This document shows, in pieces, positions 1-64,000 of a stretch of 64,000 nt of DNA. The notes beneath the pieces are model-generated. The model ran no database searches and was not told the DNA's origin. It saw only the letters and a program-made list of their open reading frames with translations. The stretch comes from Tubiluchus corallicola. Its lineage: Eukaryota > Priapulida > Priapulimorpha > Priapulimorphida > Tubiluchidae. The stretch is from contig JAQGDQ010000173.1 of the NCBI GenBank assembly GCA_030141605.1, positions 285,001 through 349,000 on the forward strand. Direction: 5' to 3'. Position numbers and translations under genes: made by a program. The number at the start of each line of letters is the position of its first letter. Positions within the stretch are counted from its first letter, which is position 1.

Positions 1-556
1 CAATTTATGTTGAAACCCCCCCCCCCCCTCTACACCGGCTTCACTTCTTTTTTTTTGACAATAAAGGAATCAACCTGCCTGTATCAAAGTGTTCATCATT
101 TTTATTGGGTTACAACATGCAGACGGACAAACTGAACAAAACATGCATGAGCCGCTACTGGTTCTAACTACAGATTACTATTAAGTTGAGGTCAAACTTA
201 GTATGAAATGGCACACAAATCATCTTCCAGGACACGTGGTTATATTATTGTAGCTTGTTGTCATTTAGAGTAAGAACTTGTGACAATTTCGACAGTTTCA
301 ACTCTAAATTGAAAGTACATATATTTTTTAAAACGTTTTTGGGAATTGTTTTTAATTTGACTTTATTTTGACTATTCTAAGTTTATACTACATCTCTGAA
401 GTAACATAGTGTGTGTAAATAGACATCAACCTATAAAAAAGTAAAATTTAAACCTAGATGAAGAAAAGAATTTCTGCTACTTTTTCTTAATTAAACAGGT
501 AACAAAGGAAGAAAATGGCAGACTGGGCTACATGAATTTAACAATTTAGGACTTAC
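1..556. other. Intron following exon 37 (window edge)
   Basis: AT-rich sequence with a C run near base 20. I see no exon with acceptable borders and nothing else notable. Confidence 0.6.
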
Positions 557-61888
<61,332 letters not shown>

Positions 61889-64000
61889 CTGAAAAAGAGA
61901 AGGACAAAACTGGGTTTCACAAATTTCGAACACGTCCAAAACAGTTCATAAACGAAAAAAAATACTACAAATCAAAAAAAAGAGAAAAAAGTTTTTTGCA
62001 TTTTATCATCAGGTAAGAGATAAAGGAGAAAAAATCATTTTGAATCAATATTACAATTTTTTGGGTAGTTTTTTATCATCGTTTATATTAATTTCGGTGG
62101 TATGTTATATATAAGATTCGGGGCTGCAGCTCCGACAACGGCACCATTTGCAGCGATCTATATATCAAATGATAGGCTTTGATCTAGTATGGTCTCACTG
62201 GAGGTTTATTTTTCGAATCAGGCCCACCCGGATGAATGGGGGGCAAAAAACCTGCAAAACTTTTACCTCTTATTTCTAGAGAATGGGATTAGGGTGGTGC
62301 TGGCTGTGGATAGATAGCCTGTTCAACGGTGGGTGTAGTAGGCGTATTTAGAATCAACGGGATCCCACAATAGGCGTTTTCCCGGACAAAAGTTTGGCCA
62401 AACGGCCTGTAGAAAAAACGTTCTAGCGGCATTCGGTGTGACTCCTGGAAGGAGATATAGAGCTCTTTAGAAAGAGGAAGAACAGGGCTACATGATGATG
62501 TGGGCTTTATTTTAGGATTATTAATTATAAGTGTTTTTATACGCTATTTTTTGTGGGGCCTTTTCTAGTCGTATATATATTGATTTCGGTGGTTTGCCAA
62601 GGAAAGTAGACAGTGTTGACATTGGTCGAATAGCCTATTCAATGTTGGGTGTAGTAGGCATATTCAGAATGTGCGGGAGGCCCATGTCTTCTTGCAACGA
62701 GAATTTTTCCTGACTCAATCCTTGATTTTTTTTCAGAATTTTGGCTGAAAACCCCGTGGAAAAAGCTTTCTAGCGGTGCCAGGCAGGACTCTTGGAAAGA
62801 GATATATAGCTCTTTGGAAAAATGAGGAACGGGGCTACGCGATGAGGTGGTTTTCTTTGAAGGGGGCATGTCATGAAAATCAAGTTAAACTTATCTTATA
62901 GTTGCCTTCACCGGGAACAACTTTGCGAAATTTTTTAGCAGTACGTTACAAAGTTGAAAAAAGTATATGTAGTACAAAATAATCTAACACAATGCTCTTT
63001 GTGCTACACAATTTACCAAATACATTGAAGTCATTGTTTATGGTGTAAGGATTAACAATTTGCAGTTGTCCGTTCATAATTTATGTTTTTTCTTTAGTTA
63101 ATATTCAAAATTCAGGAAAAAGCATCATAAATAAAATTCTAGCACAAAAAATTGCACTAAGAGATGACTAAACTGCATCGATAAACTATGCACTTGGGTT
63201 TAAAATGAAACAAAAAAGACACTACAAAAAACTGCATCTGACTGAATCTCTGCGAAGTGTAAACACAATATTTTTAACACTGGAGTTCATCATGTTCTAA
63301 ACTCAGGTTTCAAAGCAAACAGCCGAGAAATTATCACACAGGTTGTAGGAGTGAATCCAGCTTTTTTAGATTGTGCTTTCATTGCTTCAATAATAAAAGT
63401 TATTATATTTTGGCTTCGTATTTCGATATTTTTTCGTCTGACTGCTGCATCCCGTCTAATTGCTGAATCCTAGTGTAACACATTCCAAGACCGTTTTTCA
63501 ATAAGAACAATCAAGACCGAAACCCAGCAAATCATTCAATCAATTCACAATAAGCTAATCTTTACCGTGATACTAAGTATAAACTGCGTAAAAGTACTAT
63601 ATGCTGACGCTACGTGTCGATGTAAACAATTACTCAAACAAGTGTTGTGTACAATCGTTCTCCCCTTGTGCATTTTGCCAAGTTTCATCTGTAGTACGGC
63701 AATTTTGCCACCAGAGGCACAGGCGCAAATGCATGCTCAATAGCGGCCTAGTCAAATATTCGTTTTGTGTACAATTTTATCCGAACTTTTGCCAAGGATT
63801 CTTAAACACAAAATCTTCGTCAAGAATAAGGCACGTATTTCTATTCACAATATAAACGCGAGTTATTCAAGCTCAATGAGGTTAATAACCTTATTAGAGT
63901 CATTCACAGCTTAATGATCAACTTCCTTCTCTGCCCTGCAATTATTTTGAACTGGTCCTTGTAGTTGCTTGTCTACAGTATTGCTTGTGTTTGGTGCAAA
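61889..64000. other. Upstream intron or flank with a two-copy repeat
   Basis: No exon was recognised here. Two diverged direct copies of a segment of about 300-350 bp lie at about 62085-62520 and 62570-62880. Shared landmarks are TTAATTTCGGTGGT, GGGTGTAGTAGGC, TTCTAGCGG and GAGATATA.AGCTCTTT. Confidence 0.6.

Noticed and set aside
62639-62869. 76-codon minus-strand frame as the missing first exon
   Set aside because: It overlaps the two-copy repeat, has no signal-peptide-like sequence, and no phase 1 donor that leads to exon 1.

Overview
The window is animal (metazoan) genomic DNA. It is AT-rich and intron-rich, with spliceosomal GT-AG introns, microsatellites and minisatellites, a BEL/Pao LTR element, a CR1/L2-type LINE, MITEs and tRNA-derived SINEs. 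I see no bacterial operon structure. One gene, on the minus strand, explains essentially all the credible coding sequence: a polycystin-1-type receptor/channel subunit (PKD1/PKD1L family). The architecture fits an invertebrate, but I cannot name the species.

I could join 37 exons between 61888 and 557. All have AG/GT borders and every neighbouring pair agrees in codon phase, giving about 6.8 kb of coding sequence (about 2,270 codons) over 61.3 kb. The order is three WSC domains, one fibronectin type III domain, two EGF domains (the second looks calcium-binding), one PKD domain, a REJ module, a GAIN-like region, a module with 38 cysteines, a PLAT domain, the GPS autoproteolysis motif, TM1, a second PLAT domain, the conserved post-PLAT segment, and TM2-TM3. 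Both ends are missing. The first exon found enters in phase 1, so start and signal peptide lie further right. The last leaves in phase 2, so the remaining polycystin membrane segments lie to the left of base 1.

About 89% of the window is intron. Large tandem arrays with units of about 23-99 bp fill many introns: 2.2-3.6, 9.2-9.9, 11.7-12.7, 14.5-14.9, 16.3-20.6, 20.9-21.7, 22.1-23.8, 24.5-26.5, 30.1-30.7, 31.9-32.3, 41.7-42.4, 49.1-51.6 and 58.5-61.0 kb. Six of them (0.9-1.6, 2.2-3.6, 17.0-18.6, 18.8-20.6, 24.5-26.5 and 41.7-42.4 kb) are built from an exon-intron junction of this gene. Each unit copies a real splice acceptor or donor with 4 to about 70 nt of flanking exon, and the working site is the outermost unit.

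Mobile elements sit in other introns. A degraded BEL/Pao element with two LTRs occupies 32931-39170, inside the REJ-coding part. A LINE fragment lies at 55.2-56.9 kb. TA-flanked MITEs lie at 12881-13391, 14096-14266 and 45081-45525. Two two-copy families lie at 6.1/44.1 kb and 8.2/52.7 kb. The most noteworthy points are the junction-derived arrays, the extra PLAT domain on the extracellular side of the GPS, and the cysteine-rich insertion in the GAIN/GPS region.
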